DNA of 64,000 nucleotides, taken from the NCBI RefSeq assembly GCF_020171925.1, contig NZ_JAIVAR010000002.1, positions 248,001 to 312,000 of the forward strand, in the 5' to 3' direction. Numbering within the stretch: position 1 is the stretch's first letter; the number at the start of each line of letters is the position of its first letter. Both the position numbers and the translations under genes were made by a program. The notes beneath the pieces were generated by a model. That model was not told the origin of the DNA. It made no database searches and saw only the letters and a list, made by a program, of their open reading frames with translations. This document shows positions 47,056 through 56,888 of this stretch, piece after piece. This stretch comes from Rossellomorea aquimaris (GTDB lineage Bacteria; Bacillota; Bacilli; Bacillales; Bacillaceae_B).

Positions 47056-47074
47056 CCTATGAAACCAAATAATT

Positions 47075-48133
47075 TTACAGTTCGTAGAAACGTTTGAATC
47101 CATCTAATTTGGATTTCCAATAAGGGTTATCCAGGTTAGTGACCTCGACTCCGTTATCTCCTGCATGAATGAATTGGTTGTTTCCTAGGTATATCCCTAA
47201 GTGGGAAATTCCTTTTTTATATGTATTTTCGAAAAATACAAGATCACCTACAGAAGGAGTATTTACATAATAAGAACGATTATAGTATCCTCCACTTGAA
47301 AGTCTCTTTACAGCAGCGTCCGCTTGGCTGAATGCGTAATAAATGAATCCACTGCAATCAAAGCCTGTCAAATTAGATCCACCCCAGACATACGGTGTAC
47401 CAGTTAGGGATGTTGCTACTTTAACCAAAGTATTGGTATTAAAACCGGTAGATGAAACAGTCTTTGAATCAGTAGGAGAGTCCTTTTGAATAGCGCTTAT
47501 TCTTATTTTCTGCCCAACATAAATATTGTCATTCGAGAGACCATTCATCTTTTTAATTTCAGTGACCGATAATCCTGTTCGAATGCTAATATGAGATAAA
47601 GTATCTCCCGGTTTTATTTCGTAATAATCTGCACTGATTTGAATCTTGTTATCTTTTTGAGTTGGTGTAGTTGTTTGAGAAGGATAGGTGTTTGTGTTGC
47701 CGATTTCTGTGTTGTTTATGGATGAAACAACTAGTTTTTGACCAGGATAAATAATATGACTTGTAATGTTATTCCATTCCTTTAGAGCACCTAGTTCGAT
47801 AGAGTAGCGGTTCGCTATCCCAATAAGTGTATCTCCCGATTGAATAGTATAAGTTTTAGTTTGTGGTTGAATGGAAGATTCAGTTTCTTTTTTGGAAGAA
47901 GTATCAGGATTGTTTACCTGTGTATCAGATACGTTTATTATTTGCAAAGGGTAAATGATTTCCGATTGAAGTTTATTTAGTATCATTAATTGTGAGACTG
48001 TCATATCGTGTTTTCGTGCAATAGACCATAGGGAATCACCAGATTGGACTTTGTAGGTAGCGGCGGCGGCTTCAGCAACAAAAGAAGTTGAAAACACAGC
48101 AGTAGCTGCGACAGTAACCAACGTTTTTTTCAC
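47075..48133 (-). CDS. LysM/NlpC-P60 D,L-endopeptidase
   Basis: Secreted cell wall hydrolase of the LytE/LytF/CwlS type, 352 residues. It has a signal peptide (residues 1-24), three LysM domains (YKVQSGDSLWSIARKHDMTV, YTIQSGDTLIGIANRYSIEL, YEIKPGDTLSHISIRTGLSV) joined by Ser/Thr-rich linkers, and a C-terminal NlpC/P60 domain. The catalytic Cys is in GFDCSGFIYYAF and the His in SHLGIYLG. It cuts between D-Glu and diaminopimelate in stem peptides. GTG start with AAAGGAGAAAAACAA upstream. Likely a daughter-cell separation enzyme. Confidence 0.93.
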   Translation of the reverse strand: MKKTLVTVAATAVFSTSFVAEAAAATYKVQSGDSLWSIARKHDMTVSQLMILNKLQSEIIYPLQIINVSDTQVNNPDTSSKKETESSIQPQTKTYTIQSGDTLIGIANRYSIELGALKEWNNITSHIIYPGQKLVVSSINNTEIGNTNTYPSQTTTPTQKDNKIQISADYYEIKPGDTLSHISIRTGLSVTEIKKMNGLSNDNIYVGQKIRISAIQKDSPTDSKTVSSTGFNTNTLVKVATSLTGTPYVWGGSNLTGFDCSGFIYYAFSQADAAVKRLSSGGYYNRSYYVNTPSVGDLVFFENTYKKGISHLGIYLGNNQFIHAGDNGVEVTNLDNPYWKSKLDGFKRFYEL

Positions 48134-48303
48134 TTGTTTTTCTCCTTTTTTGTCATAGATTGGTAGAATGTAATGTCATTCTATCATATATATTAGGAAC
48201 ATAGTAATGTGAATTTATTAAAAATTCACTAAGTAAGAATGAAATTGCAAAATTTTAATAGCAGGAGTAGCCTAGTCGTTTTTAACAAATACGAGTCATA
48301 AGT

Positions 48304-48339
48304 AAAGCCAAGGGTCCAGGAAGACCCTTGGCTAAAAAA
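48304..48339 (-). terminator. Hairpin after the glycosyltransferase gene
   Basis: AGCCAAGGGTC / GACCCTTGGCT perfect stem with a short loop; on the minus strand it ends in TTTACTT. The region 48134-48303 has no recognised gene. Confidence 0.7.
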
Positions 48340-48341
48340 GT

Positions 48342-49514
48342 TTATTTTTGACCTAAACTTACCATATATACTTCTTCAAACTTTTTAGCTGCACTTAAAT
48401 GAGAGTATTCTCTCTCTATTTTTTGTCGGGCATTTTCAGCAAGTTTCTCACCGAAAGCAGGGTTAGATAACAATGATAAAATAGATTCAGTCAAGTCTTC
48501 AACATTCTTTTCTTCGGTTAACAATCCATCTACATTATGCTCTACTATTTCCTTTAACCCTCCTATCGCACTTGCAATAAGTGGAGAGCCTGACCCCATA
48601 GACTCGAGAGCAGAAATTGAAGTAGCTTCTTCGACACCGGAACTAAAAACACTTGGAACTAGGACAACATCGGAAAGAGCATAATAGTCTGTCATTTTTT
48701 TGTGATCGACTGCACCTAATAAGTGAACATTCTCGGTAAGATTATTCTCTTCGACAAAGTTTTTAAGGTTCTTCATTTCTTCCCCGGTACCTGCGTATAT
48801 TAATTGAACATTTGATTTCTTTTTTAACACTTCTTTTAAAGCAAGCAACGGGTATATTACCCCGTTCTTCTTCGTTAAGCGACGTGGTACAAACAATAAG
48901 TCCTGGTCTTGTTTAAAGCCATATTTATCACGTAGATCTGCTTTCTTATCTTTACTTGGTTTAAATTGGTTTACATTAATAAAATTTTTAATGGCTAGAG
49001 CATCGACGTCTGCGCAGTCCTTAATATAGTTTTTAATGCGAGTGTCAACAGTGATATTTTTTAAGGTTTTTTGATATGCTTGTATTTCAATTTCACGAAT
49101 CCTCTGATCATACTTGCTGTTTTCAATAATTGTTCCTCTGCTTATTGCTTCAAACGATAAATAACCATGTACAGTTGAAACTGTTGGAATGCCAGTATCT
49201 ATAGAAGCAAGAGTAGCGTAAGGATCTTGTGCATTGATAATGTCATAATTTTTATTATGTTTTTTAATATATTGAGTCAATAGGTTTTGTCGGATATCAT
49301 GCGTCAAAGTGAAGCCCAAGCCTTTTTTCACTTTATTCAAAAGGAAACTAGGGATTTGAACGAGTCCCTTTTGTTTCCATTCAGGCAATAAATTAAACGA
49401 AAAGACATCAACTTCGTGTCCTCTTTGTTCTAAGCCTTCTTTTAAAGTTTGTACATGTGTAGATAGTCCCCCTAAATGTGGATAAGTGAAAACGGTTGTT
49501 ATTAGGACCTTCAT
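48342..49514 (-). CDS. Glycosyltransferase family 4
   Basis: A 390-residue cytoplasmic GT-B enzyme. The N-terminal GGLSTHVQTLKEGLEQRGHE segment and the C-terminal nucleotide-sugar site EATSISALESMGSGSPLIAS are GT4 signatures. ATG at 49514 with GGAGGGAGTAATAAA upstream. It faces away from the UDP-sugar dehydrogenase gene and is probably transcribed alone. Acceptor and sugar are unknown; a role in surface polysaccharide or glycolipid synthesis is likely from context. Confidence 0.85.
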   Translation of the reverse strand: MKVLITTVFTYPHLGGLSTHVQTLKEGLEQRGHEVDVFSFNLLPEWKQKGLVQIPSFLLNKVKKGLGFTLTHDIRQNLLTQYIKKHNKNYDIINAQDPYATLASIDTGIPTVSTVHGYLSFEAISRGTIIENSKYDQRIREIEIQAYQKTLKNITVDTRIKNYIKDCADVDALAIKNFINVNQFKPSKDKKADLRDKYGFKQDQDLLFVPRRLTKKNGVIYPLLALKEVLKKKSNVQLIYAGTGEEMKNLKNFVEENNLTENVHLLGAVDHKKMTDYYALSDVVLVPSVFSSGVEEATSISALESMGSGSPLIASAIGGLKEIVEHNVDGLLTEEKNVEDLTESILSLLSNPAFGEKLAENARQKIEREYSHLSAAKKFEEVYMVSLGQK

Positions 49515-49797
49515 TTTATTACTCCCTCCAAAAAATAATAAATCTTAAAAAACAGAAAAAATATATATGAATGTACTTGTAGTCTAGATTTAATTACACA
49601 ATATTACATTATACAGAAGGTCATCGAATTTGAATAGAGGGGAATTATTTACTTCTAATTTATCCGTTGCTATAAAAGCTTATTTGCTTAATGTATTACT
49701 CTATTTGCGAAAAATAAACTTCTTATTAAATGTTGTAATTTTTGTTGGTAAGGGAAACATATTGACGTAATAGAATTCATAGTGCAAAATAAAGAAA

Positions 49798-49825
49798 TTG
49801 ATAGATAATGCATGAAAAATATACT
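49798..49825 (+). promoter_or_regulatory. Candidate promoter of the UDP-ManNAc dehydrogenase gene
   Basis: TTGATA at 49798-49803 and TATACT at 49820-49825 with a 16-bp spacer, 39 bp before the ATG. The rest of the 349-bp gap 49515-49863 is AT-rich with no recognised feature. Confidence 0.45.
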
Positions 49826-49863
49826 TGTGTTGTATAGATTAAAGGTGAAAGGAAGATTTACAG

Positions 49864-51141
49864 ATGTTCAATAAAATGTGTGTAGTCGGACTTGGATACA
49901 TTGGTTTACCAACTGCCGTGATGTTCGCGAATCATGGCATGAAGGTTCATGGTGTAGACATTAATGAGAAAGCAATCAGTTTAATTAAAAATAAACAACT
50001 CCATATAGAAGAAAACGGTCTTCCAGAGAAATTAGAAACTGCAATTGACAGTGGTAACTTATCTGTGGCTACTACTCCCGAAGAAGCTGATGTATTTATT
50101 ATTGCTGTCCCATCTCCTATTCGCGATGATAAGTCAGCCAATTTGGAATATGTTCGTAATGCAACAGAGGCAATTGTTCCGTATGTAAAAAAAGGAAATC
50201 TGATCATACTTGAATCAACTGTCCCCCCACTTACTGTTGAAAAAGTCATGATGCCTGAGTTAGAAAAGACAGGTCTTAATATTGGAGAAGAATTATATAT
50301 ATCGCATTCCCCTGAACGAGTTATTCCAGGAAAAGTATTTGAAGAATTAGTCAATAATGATCGTATTGTAGGTGGGATTAATGAAAAATCTTCTGAGCTA
50401 ACAAAGGATTTGTATAAACTGTTTGTTAAAGGAGAAATCCATTTAACAGATGCAACTACAGCTGAGATGGTTAAAGTAATTGAAAACACTTATCGTGATG
50501 TGAACATTGCTTTTGCAAACGAATTAGCCAAAATTAGTGATTCAATGGGAGTAAATGCCTGGGAAGCAATTAAATTAGCAAATTTTCACCCCAGAGTAAA
50601 TATCCATACCCCTGGACCTGGAGTTGGTGGGCATTGCATAGCTGTAGATCCATGGTTCCTGGTTGAATTAAAACCTGATTTAGCGCAAATCATCCATTTA
50701 GCCAGAAATACAAATGATGGTATGCCATTATACACAGCTAAAAAAGTACAATCACTTTTAGAAGATAAACAAATTATTCACGGACGTGTAGCGGTATTAG
50801 GTCTTGCATTTAAAGGTAATATTGATGACATGCGTGAAAGTCCAGCCATTGAAGTTCTTCAACATTTAGCAGAATTAGGGCTTGATTATTCGGTATATGA
50901 TCCTCATATAAAAGAAAATAATTTGGAACGCCAAACTCAAAACATCCATGAAGCAACAGAACATGCAGATATTATTCTTATACTAACTGATCATGATGAG
51001 TTTAAGAAGTTTGATCCTTCTGTAATTGCGGATGACATGCGGACGAAGATGGTGTTTGACACCAAGAATTGTATAAACCGTGAAAGTTGGGAGAAACAAG
51101 GATTTGAAGTTAGAGTCCTGGGAGACTCTAAAAACTCTTAA
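49864..51141 (+). CDS. UDP-N-acetyl-D-mannosamine dehydrogenase family
   Basis: A 425-residue NAD-dependent UDP-sugar dehydrogenase (WecC/TuaD superfamily). The Rossmann motif is CVVGLGYIGLPTAVMFANHG, the catalytic Cys is in GPGVGGHCIAVDPWFLVE, and the C-terminal UDP-binding domain starts ILGLAFK-like AVLGLAFKGNIDDMRESPAI. The PWFLVE form after the Cys points to the UDP-ManNAc type. The product would be UDP-ManNAc uronate for a wall polymer. It is followed by the TagA-like gene 50 bp downstream. Confidence 0.9.
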   Translation: MFNKMCVVGLGYIGLPTAVMFANHGMKVHGVDINEKAISLIKNKQLHIEENGLPEKLETAIDSGNLSVATTPEEADVFIIAVPSPIRDDKSANLEYVRNATEAIVPYVKKGNLIILESTVPPLTVEKVMMPELEKTGLNIGEELYISHSPERVIPGKVFEELVNNDRIVGGINEKSSELTKDLYKLFVKGEIHLTDATTAEMVKVIENTYRDVNIAFANELAKISDSMGVNAWEAIKLANFHPRVNIHTPGPGVGGHCIAVDPWFLVELKPDLAQIIHLARNTNDGMPLYTAKKVQSLLEDKQIIHGRVAVLGLAFKGNIDDMRESPAIEVLQHLAELGLDYSVYDPHIKENNLERQTQNIHEATEHADIILILTDHDEFKKFDPSVIADDMRTKMVFDTKNCINRESWEKQGFEVRVLGDSKNS

Positions 51142-51191
51142 AAATATTAAAAAGCATTTAACAATTCTTAACTGCCAGAATAGGTGATAAT

Positions 51192-51905
51192 ATGAAAGAG
51201 AACTATTTGGGGGTGGATGTCTGTACATTTAATTATGAACAGATCTCCACATCAATCTTGAATGATATAGAGAATGATAAGAAATCATTTATTGTTGCAA
51301 TTAACCCGGAAAAAATTATGAAAGCCAGAAAAGATAAGGAACTTCTAACTCTGCTTAATAATGCTGATTACCAAATCCCTGATGGTATAGGTGTTGTGGT
51401 CGCTTCCAAACTTAAGGGCGGAAAGATAAAAGAGAGGGTTACAGGAATTGACTTGATGATGCATCTCTGTAAAGTTTGTGAATCGAATGGTAAAAGTATT
51501 TTCCTGTATGGAGGAAAACCGGGTGTGGCTGAAACAGCTAAAGATAAACTGATAAAGGACTTTCCCTCTATAAGAATTGTTGGAGTAATTGATGGATATG
51601 AACAAGATCAAGAGTATATAAAAGAGAAAATTAATAACGCTAACCCTGATATCATATTTGTAGCTTTAGGTAGTCCAAAGCAGGAAAACTGGATTTTGGA
51701 AAATATGAACACTTCATCCCCTAGTATCTACCAAGGTGTAGGTGGATCATTTGATGTTATTGCAGGGAATATAGACAGAGCTCCTGAATTTTTGCAGAAA
51801 TTTGGTTTAGAATGGTTCTATCGTTTACTGAAAGAGCCTTGGAGATGGAAAAGACAAATACTTCTACCAAAATTCTTGATTGCGGTTTTAACAAGCAGAA
51901 ATTAA
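51192..51905 (+). CDS. tagA: WecG/TagA/CpsF family glycosyltransferase
   Basis: A 237-residue membrane-associated enzyme. In B. subtilis TagA adds N-acetylmannosamine to undecaprenyl-PP-GlcNAc, the second step of teichoic acid linkage unit synthesis. Family motifs are VAINPEKIMKARKD, NADYQIPDGIGVVVASKLKG, FLYGGKPGVAETAKDKL, FVALGSPKQENWI and GVGGSFDVIAGNIDRAPEFL. ATG with AATAGGTGATAAT upstream. Next to a UDP-ManNAc dehydrogenase, so it may make a related polymer instead of classical teichoic acid. Confidence 0.88.
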   Translation: MKENYLGVDVCTFNYEQISTSILNDIENDKKSFIVAINPEKIMKARKDKELLTLLNNADYQIPDGIGVVVASKLKGGKIKERVTGIDLMMHLCKVCESNGKSIFLYGGKPGVAETAKDKLIKDFPSIRIVGVIDGYEQDQEYIKEKINNANPDIIFVALGSPKQENWILENMNTSSPSIYQGVGGSFDVIAGNIDRAPEFLQKFGLEWFYRLLKEPWRWKRQILLPKFLIAVLTSRN

Positions 51906-51941
51906 ATAAAAAGGGACTGGGACAGTGTTTTAGTCCAAGTG

Positions 51942-51989
51942 AAAACCGAACTAACTTCCTTAAGGGAGTTAGTTCGGTTTTTAATTTTT
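51942..51989 (+). terminator. Strong terminator after tagA
   Basis: AAAACCGAACTAACTTCC / GGGAGTTAGTTCGGTTTT stem followed by TTAATTTTT. Confidence 0.93.
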
Positions 51990-52095
51990 ACAAATGATAA
52001 TTCATAGCCGCTGATTGCAGTGGAAGGGAGATTCTGAGATCAAGCTTTTTTATTTTTAGAAATACATAGGAGTGTCATATAATGAAAATATTTAC

Positions 52096-52124
52096 TTGAA
52101 ATTCTTATATTGTAAATATAAAAT
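52096..52124 (+). promoter_or_regulatory. Candidate sigma-A promoter of the M14 peptidase gene
   Basis: TTGAAA at 52096-52101 and TAAAAT at 52119-52124 with a 17-bp spacer, 44 bp before the TTG start. Confidence 0.55.
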
Positions 52125-52168
52125 TACGTTGGTTAACTATAATAACAACATGAGGGGTGTAGAAAGTT

Positions 52169-55100
52169 TTGAGAATTAAGTATCAGCACGTTCTAGTAGT
52201 TCTCGTATTACTAATAACGATAGTTTCAAATGTAAATCAAGCAGAGGCAGCAGAGTATGTGAAATTTGAAACGTCTAGTGATATTGAAGCTACGAGTGAT
52301 AATGGTTCCGTAATTAATATTAGTAAGGGTTCAGTGTTCTATGGCAATTATTTCAAAGACGATACCTATTCCGTTTCAATTAACAAAAATTTATTTTATT
52401 TAAATGCGGCTACAGTCAAGGTATTAAAAAAATCTGAAGAGGTAGAGGAAGTAAATGAAAGTTATACTAAAGTAGTTTTAGCCAATGGTGATACATTAGT
52501 AGGAACAGAGAATGGAAGTACTATTCAGGTTCTTAATCAGATGGAAGCAGAAGTAAATGCAGAAGGGAAAGTTATTATAGGCCAGCAGCCTTATGAAATT
52601 TCTAAAGAACAAAATAAAGAGTTGATAGTAAAAAGTTTGAAAGTAAATCCCGAGAGCGAACCTAATACTTATCAGTATTCCTTCGAAAAAGAGAGAGCGT
52701 TTAAAGTGCTTGTATCAAATGTTTCAATCTATGTAAAAGGCTCAAACGATCAGTTGCTTCCTATTGGTAAATTGCAGGAAAATGGGAAGTATCGTTTGAT
52801 CAGGGATTTAGGGAACTGGTTAGAAATCAAAATAGGGAATCAACTCGGGTATGTTTGGAAAGAAGCTACTCAGGCTATAGACTCTACAGAAGTCCCTATT
52901 TCCAAAAATGAAGAAAACAATCTAAATCAAGATTTTACTAGTATACAAGATATCACGATATACGAAGAGAATTCTTTAAGTTCTGGAAAACTTGCAATGC
53001 TAAACAAGGATACTACACTCAGCTTTTCTAATGTTAAGAATAGTTGGGGTGAAATCCAGATTTCAGGGCGTAGAGGGTTCCTACCATTAAATTCAGTTAA
53101 TTTTGTGAAACGTGATACCGATTATGACTATATTCAAATTAATGATAGAAATACCTCGTTATATTCTAATGATGGTGAGGGCTTAATCCGAGTAGGTAAA
53201 TTGGAATTGGGAGAGATTTTCCGAAAGATTAGGACTGTCGGAAATTGGTATGAAGTTGAACTTGCAGGGAAAACAGCGTATGTTTGGAAACCAGCAGCTA
53301 CCTTAGTGGATATTTCTTCAAAGAATTACATAAGTGAAGAAGCGGTACATACTTTTAAGTTAATAGAAGATGCTACTGCATATGATAATTCAACTGGTTC
53401 ACTGACGGCGATCGCAAAACTGACTAAAGGACAAGAGTTAAAGTATATCGAGTCTAGTGGAAATTGGTATGTAGTAAATGTCTTAGGAAGGAAAGCGTAT
53501 ATTTATAAATCAGCTGTTAAAATTGAGTTTCAATCTTCTCATAAGTATTTTCAAGTGAATCAACCTGAAGTGCCTATAATAATAAACAAAGACGGGAAAA
53601 AAATAGAAATTGGTTACTTAAAAGAAGGACACGTGTATAAGAGGACCGATGATGCGGGGAATTGGCATGTAATTGAAGTGATGGGGCATAGAGCCTATGT
53701 CTGGAAATCTGCCACAGATCCCTATGTTTCGAACATTGCTCATCCAACTTATAATCAGCCTACAGAAACATTCACAGCTCAAACTGTGTTAGATTTGGAT
53801 ATTTATGATAACTCGTCAGGGAAATTAGTTTCTATAGCCCGCTTAAATTCTGGTGTGAATCTTCAGGTGCTAAAAAAAGTTGGGAATTGGTTTGAAGTGA
53901 TTTTCGCTGGAAGAAAAATGTATATTTATCAAACAGCTCTAAAACCAGAGTTTACACAACATAATCGGTATTTTGAAATAGATAAAGAGATAGTACCAAT
54001 AGTGGTAAATGAAAATGGGAGACAGAAAGAAATAGGATATCTTGAAAAAGGAATGGTTTACAAAAGAGACGGAGATGCGGGGAATTGGCATGTAATTCAT
54101 GTAATGGGGAGAAAAGCATACGTTTGGGAACAGGCTACAATCCCTAACGTCATCACTAAGAAAAATTCTTACAACGTTAGTGGCGGGAACACCTTTACAT
54201 TATCTCAACGTGCAACAGTATATGATAATTCAACAGGTACTCTTAAACCTATTGCTTCTCTGGGGGAGAATAGTAAATTCAACTATATTAACAGAGTGGG
54301 TAATTGGTATAAAGTGAATTTCTCTAATATTGAGGGATTCATTTATAAGGACGCAGTGAAATTAAAATTTATACCTAGTGACCAGTATTTTGAAGTTATA
54401 CATGATAATACTGAAATTATTATGAATGTAAATGGTAAACAAATAGAAGTTGGCTCTTTAACTAAGGGCCAAGTCTATAAAAGAATTGGAGATGCTGGGA
54501 ATTGGCATACAATTGAATTTATGGGGAAACATGCTTATGTTTGGAAAGAGTCAACGTCTCCATATCGATCAAATACACTGCCTCATTTCTCTTCTCGAAA
54601 AAATATTGGTTATACTGTCACCTCTATCGATGAATTAAGTGTGTATGATAACTCATATGGAAAACTTATGCCAATAGGAAAAATTGGTTCCAATACTACC
54701 TTTAGGATAGAAGATAAACTTGGAAGTTGGTATGAAATTAATTTCTCCGGGAGAAAAGGGTTTATTTATGCTCCGGGAACAAAGAAACAGGTTTCTCTAA
54801 TTGTCAATCCCCGCCAAGTATATTCTTATGAACAAATGGAAAAGGATTTATATGCCATTGCGAGCATGTATCCTGATAATACTGAGTTAACTACGATTGG
54901 TAAGTCGATCGATGGTAGAAAACTATATGCTTTAAAACTTGGTAAAGGAAATAAAGAAATTTTAATTGATGGATCAACTCATGCAAGGGAGCACATGACA
55001 ACAAATGTTGTTATGAGTATGTTAGATAATTATGCTTATGCCTATCATAATAATCAATTATTTGAAGGTAAAAATGTACGAAAGATATTGAATGAAACGA

Positions 55101-55705
55101 GTATTTGGTTTGTACCGATGGTTAATCCTGATGGTGTCACACTAGTACAGAAAGGGTATAAAAGTGCAATGAACCCTAGTGAGGTTTTAAGAATTAATAA
55201 TTTGAGCACAGATTTCTCTTCATGGAAAGCAAATATTAGAGGTGTCGACATTAATAGACAGTTCCCGGCAGATTGGGGAAATATATCCAATAATGCAGGG
55301 AGGCCTTCTTATAAAAATTATAAAGGTACTGCCCCGTTCACAGAACCTGAAGCAATTGCTATGGCCAATTTTGTAAACAAGCATAATTTCAAGGCTTCAG
55401 CAACATATCATTCTTCCGGACAGATTATTTATTGGTTTTTCAACCAGACGGATAATTATGGAAGAGATTATAAATTGGCTTCTAAAATTGGGGATATTAC
55501 TGGTTATTCGTTAGTGAGGGCGGTATATCAACCTTCAGCAGCTTTTCAGGATTGGTTCATCAAACAGACGGGATATCCAAGCTTTACGATAGAAATAAGT
55601 CCTTATATCCTTGAAGGACAAGTACCTCTAAACTATTATGATAAGATTTGGAAAGAAAACAAAAAAATAGGTTTAGTTATTGCTGAAGAATCCAAATATT
55701 ACTAA
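52169..55705 (+). CDS. Secreted SH3-repeat zinc carboxypeptidase (M14)
   Basis: A 1178-residue exoprotein. It has a signal peptide (residues 1-28), about ten SH3-like units of roughly 70 residues, and a C-terminal M14 domain (about 870-1178). Units alternate between a YDNSTG type (for example ATAYDNSTGSLTAIAKL ... GNWYVVNVLGRKAYIY) and a type starting PIIINKDGKKIEIGYL ... GNWHVIEVMGHRAYVW. The M14 zinc and catalytic residues are intact: STHAREHMTT, GVDINRQFP, SATYHSSGQ and FTIEISPY. Likely a gamma-D-glutamyl-diamino acid endopeptidase held on the wall by the repeats. TTG start with GAGGGGTGTAG upstream. Confidence 0.88.
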   Translation: MRIKYQHVLVVLVLLITIVSNVNQAEAAEYVKFETSSDIEATSDNGSVINISKGSVFYGNYFKDDTYSVSINKNLFYLNAATVKVLKKSEEVEEVNESYTKVVLANGDTLVGTENGSTIQVLNQMEAEVNAEGKVIIGQQPYEISKEQNKELIVKSLKVNPESEPNTYQYSFEKERAFKVLVSNVSIYVKGSNDQLLPIGKLQENGKYRLIRDLGNWLEIKIGNQLGYVWKEATQAIDSTEVPISKNEENNLNQDFTSIQDITIYEENSLSSGKLAMLNKDTTLSFSNVKNSWGEIQISGRRGFLPLNSVNFVKRDTDYDYIQINDRNTSLYSNDGEGLIRVGKLELGEIFRKIRTVGNWYEVELAGKTAYVWKPAATLVDISSKNYISEEAVHTFKLIEDATAYDNSTGSLTAIAKLTKGQELKYIESSGNWYVVNVLGRKAYIYKSAVKIEFQSSHKYFQVNQPEVPIIINKDGKKIEIGYLKEGHVYKRTDDAGNWHVIEVMGHRAYVWKSATDPYVSNIAHPTYNQPTETFTAQTVLDLDIYDNSSGKLVSIARLNSGVNLQVLKKVGNWFEVIFAGRKMYIYQTALKPEFTQHNRYFEIDKEIVPIVVNENGRQKEIGYLEKGMVYKRDGDAGNWHVIHVMGRKAYVWEQATIPNVITKKNSYNVSGGNTFTLSQRATVYDNSTGTLKPIASLGENSKFNYINRVGNWYKVNFSNIEGFIYKDAVKLKFIPSDQYFEVIHDNTEIIMNVNGKQIEVGSLTKGQVYKRIGDAGNWHTIEFMGKHAYVWKESTSPYRSNTLPHFSSRKNIGYTVTSIDELSVYDNSYGKLMPIGKIGSNTTFRIEDKLGSWYEINFSGRKGFIYAPGTKKQVSLIVNPRQVYSYEQMEKDLYAIASMYPDNTELTTIGKSIDGRKLYALKLGKGNKEILIDGSTHAREHMTTNVVMSMLDNYAYAYHNNQLFEGKNVRKILNETSIWFVPMVNPDGVTLVQKGYKSAMNPSEVLRINNLSTDFSSWKANIRGVDINRQFPADWGNISNNAGRPSYKNYKGTAPFTEPEAIAMANFVNKHNFKASATYHSSGQIIYWFFNQTDNYGRDYKLASKIGDITGYSLVRAVYQPSAAFQDWFIKQTGYPSFTIEISPYILEGQVPLNYYDKIWKENKKIGLVIAEESKYY

Positions 55706-55789
55706 AATGATAAGCTTTCTGGTTTTATATTTTCCGGTAAATTAGGTATAATGAATTTGAATACTTTATGTTCCTAGGAGTGAAGATTA

Positions 55790-56674
55790 TTGTATAAAAA
55801 GATAAGGAAAGCAATTATCCCTGCAGCCGGATTAGGAACTAGATTCTTACCTGCTACTAAAGCAATGCCGAAAGAGATGCTGCCAATTGTCGATAAACCG
55901 ACCATCCAATACATTGTCGAAGAAGCAATCGAAGCAGGGATTGAAGATATTATTATTGTAACAGGTAAAGGTAAAAGAGCCATTGAAGACCATTTTGATA
56001 GTAATCCCGAACTTGAGAATAACTTGATTGAAAAAGGAAAATTTGAATTGCTTGATGAAGTACAAAAAGCAACTAACTTAGTGGATATCCACTACATCAG
56101 GCAAAAGTCTCCAATGGGTCTTGGGCATGCTGTATTATGTGCAAAGAAATTCATAGGAGATGAGCCATTTGCCGTTCTTTTGGGAGATGATGTAGTTCAG
56201 TCAGAGACCCCGTGTTTGAAACAATTGATTAATCAATATGAAGAAACCGAGTCATCTGTAATTGGTGTGATGAAAGTTCCTGAAACTGAAACTCACCGTT
56301 ATGGTGTTATCAACCCTGTTGAACAAATGAACAGACTATATCAAGTTAAAGAATTTGTAGAAAAGCCTCCACAAGGTACTGCACCTTCAAACCTGGCAAT
56401 AATAGGTAGGTATGTATTTACTCCTCAAATTTTTAAGTTCCTTGAGGAAAAACAAGTAGGCGCTGGCGGAGAAATTCAATTAACCGACGCTATTGAGAAG
56501 CTAAACCAAATTCAAAGAGTCTTTGCTTATGAATTTGAAGGGAACAGGTATGATGTAGGTGAAAAATTAGGTTTTGTACAAACTACTTTGGAGTTTGCCC
56601 TTCAAAAAGAAGAGCTTAGAGAAGATCTAATAAATTATATGAAAAAGTTATTTAACCAGTATGATCCTGATTAA
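55790..56674 (+). CDS. gtaB: UTP-glucose-1-phosphate uridylyltransferase
   Basis: Makes UDP-glucose for glucosylation of wall polymers and glycolipids. It has 294 residues. The nucleotide-binding start is [20 protein letters not shown] followed by [18 protein letters not shown]. Sugar-site motifs are [20 protein letters not shown] and [16 protein letters not shown] start with TAGGAGTGAAGATTA upstream. It lies between two large surface enzymes and has its own terminator. Confidence 0.96.
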   Translation: MYKKIRKAIIPAAGLGTRFLPATKAMPKEMLPIVDKPTIQYIVEEAIEAGIEDIIIVTGKGKRAIEDHFDSNPELENNLIEKGKFELLDEVQKATNLVDIHYIRQKSPMGLGHAVLCAKKFIGDEPFAVLLGDDVVQSETPCLKQLINQYEETESSVIGVMKVPETETHRYGVINPVEQMNRLYQVKEFVEKPPQGTAPSNLAIIGRYVFTPQIFKFLEEKQVGAGGEIQLTDAIEKLNQIQRVFAYEFEGNRYDVGEKLGFVQTTLEFALQKEELREDLINYMKKLFNQYDPD

Positions 56675-56689
56675 AGTTAACATAACACT

Positions 56690-56724
56690 TAAAACCCTCA
56701 GTAAAAATCACTGAGGGTTTTTTA
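56690..56724 (+). terminator. Intrinsic terminator of gtaB
   Basis: AAAACCCTCAGT / ACTGAGGGTTTT stem with an AAAAATC loop and T-run. Confidence 0.93.
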
Positions 56725-56888
56725 TTGTTTAGTGACTAAATATTTATTCAATTTAGAACAAAATTCTTCAGGATTCATCAATTAGTTCTAAAATGTTAAT
56801 ATTTCCCCATTGATAGTTAATATTATCCACAATATACTATATTAAGGCATGTTACAAAAATTTATCAAATATCTAGGGGGATGCAACA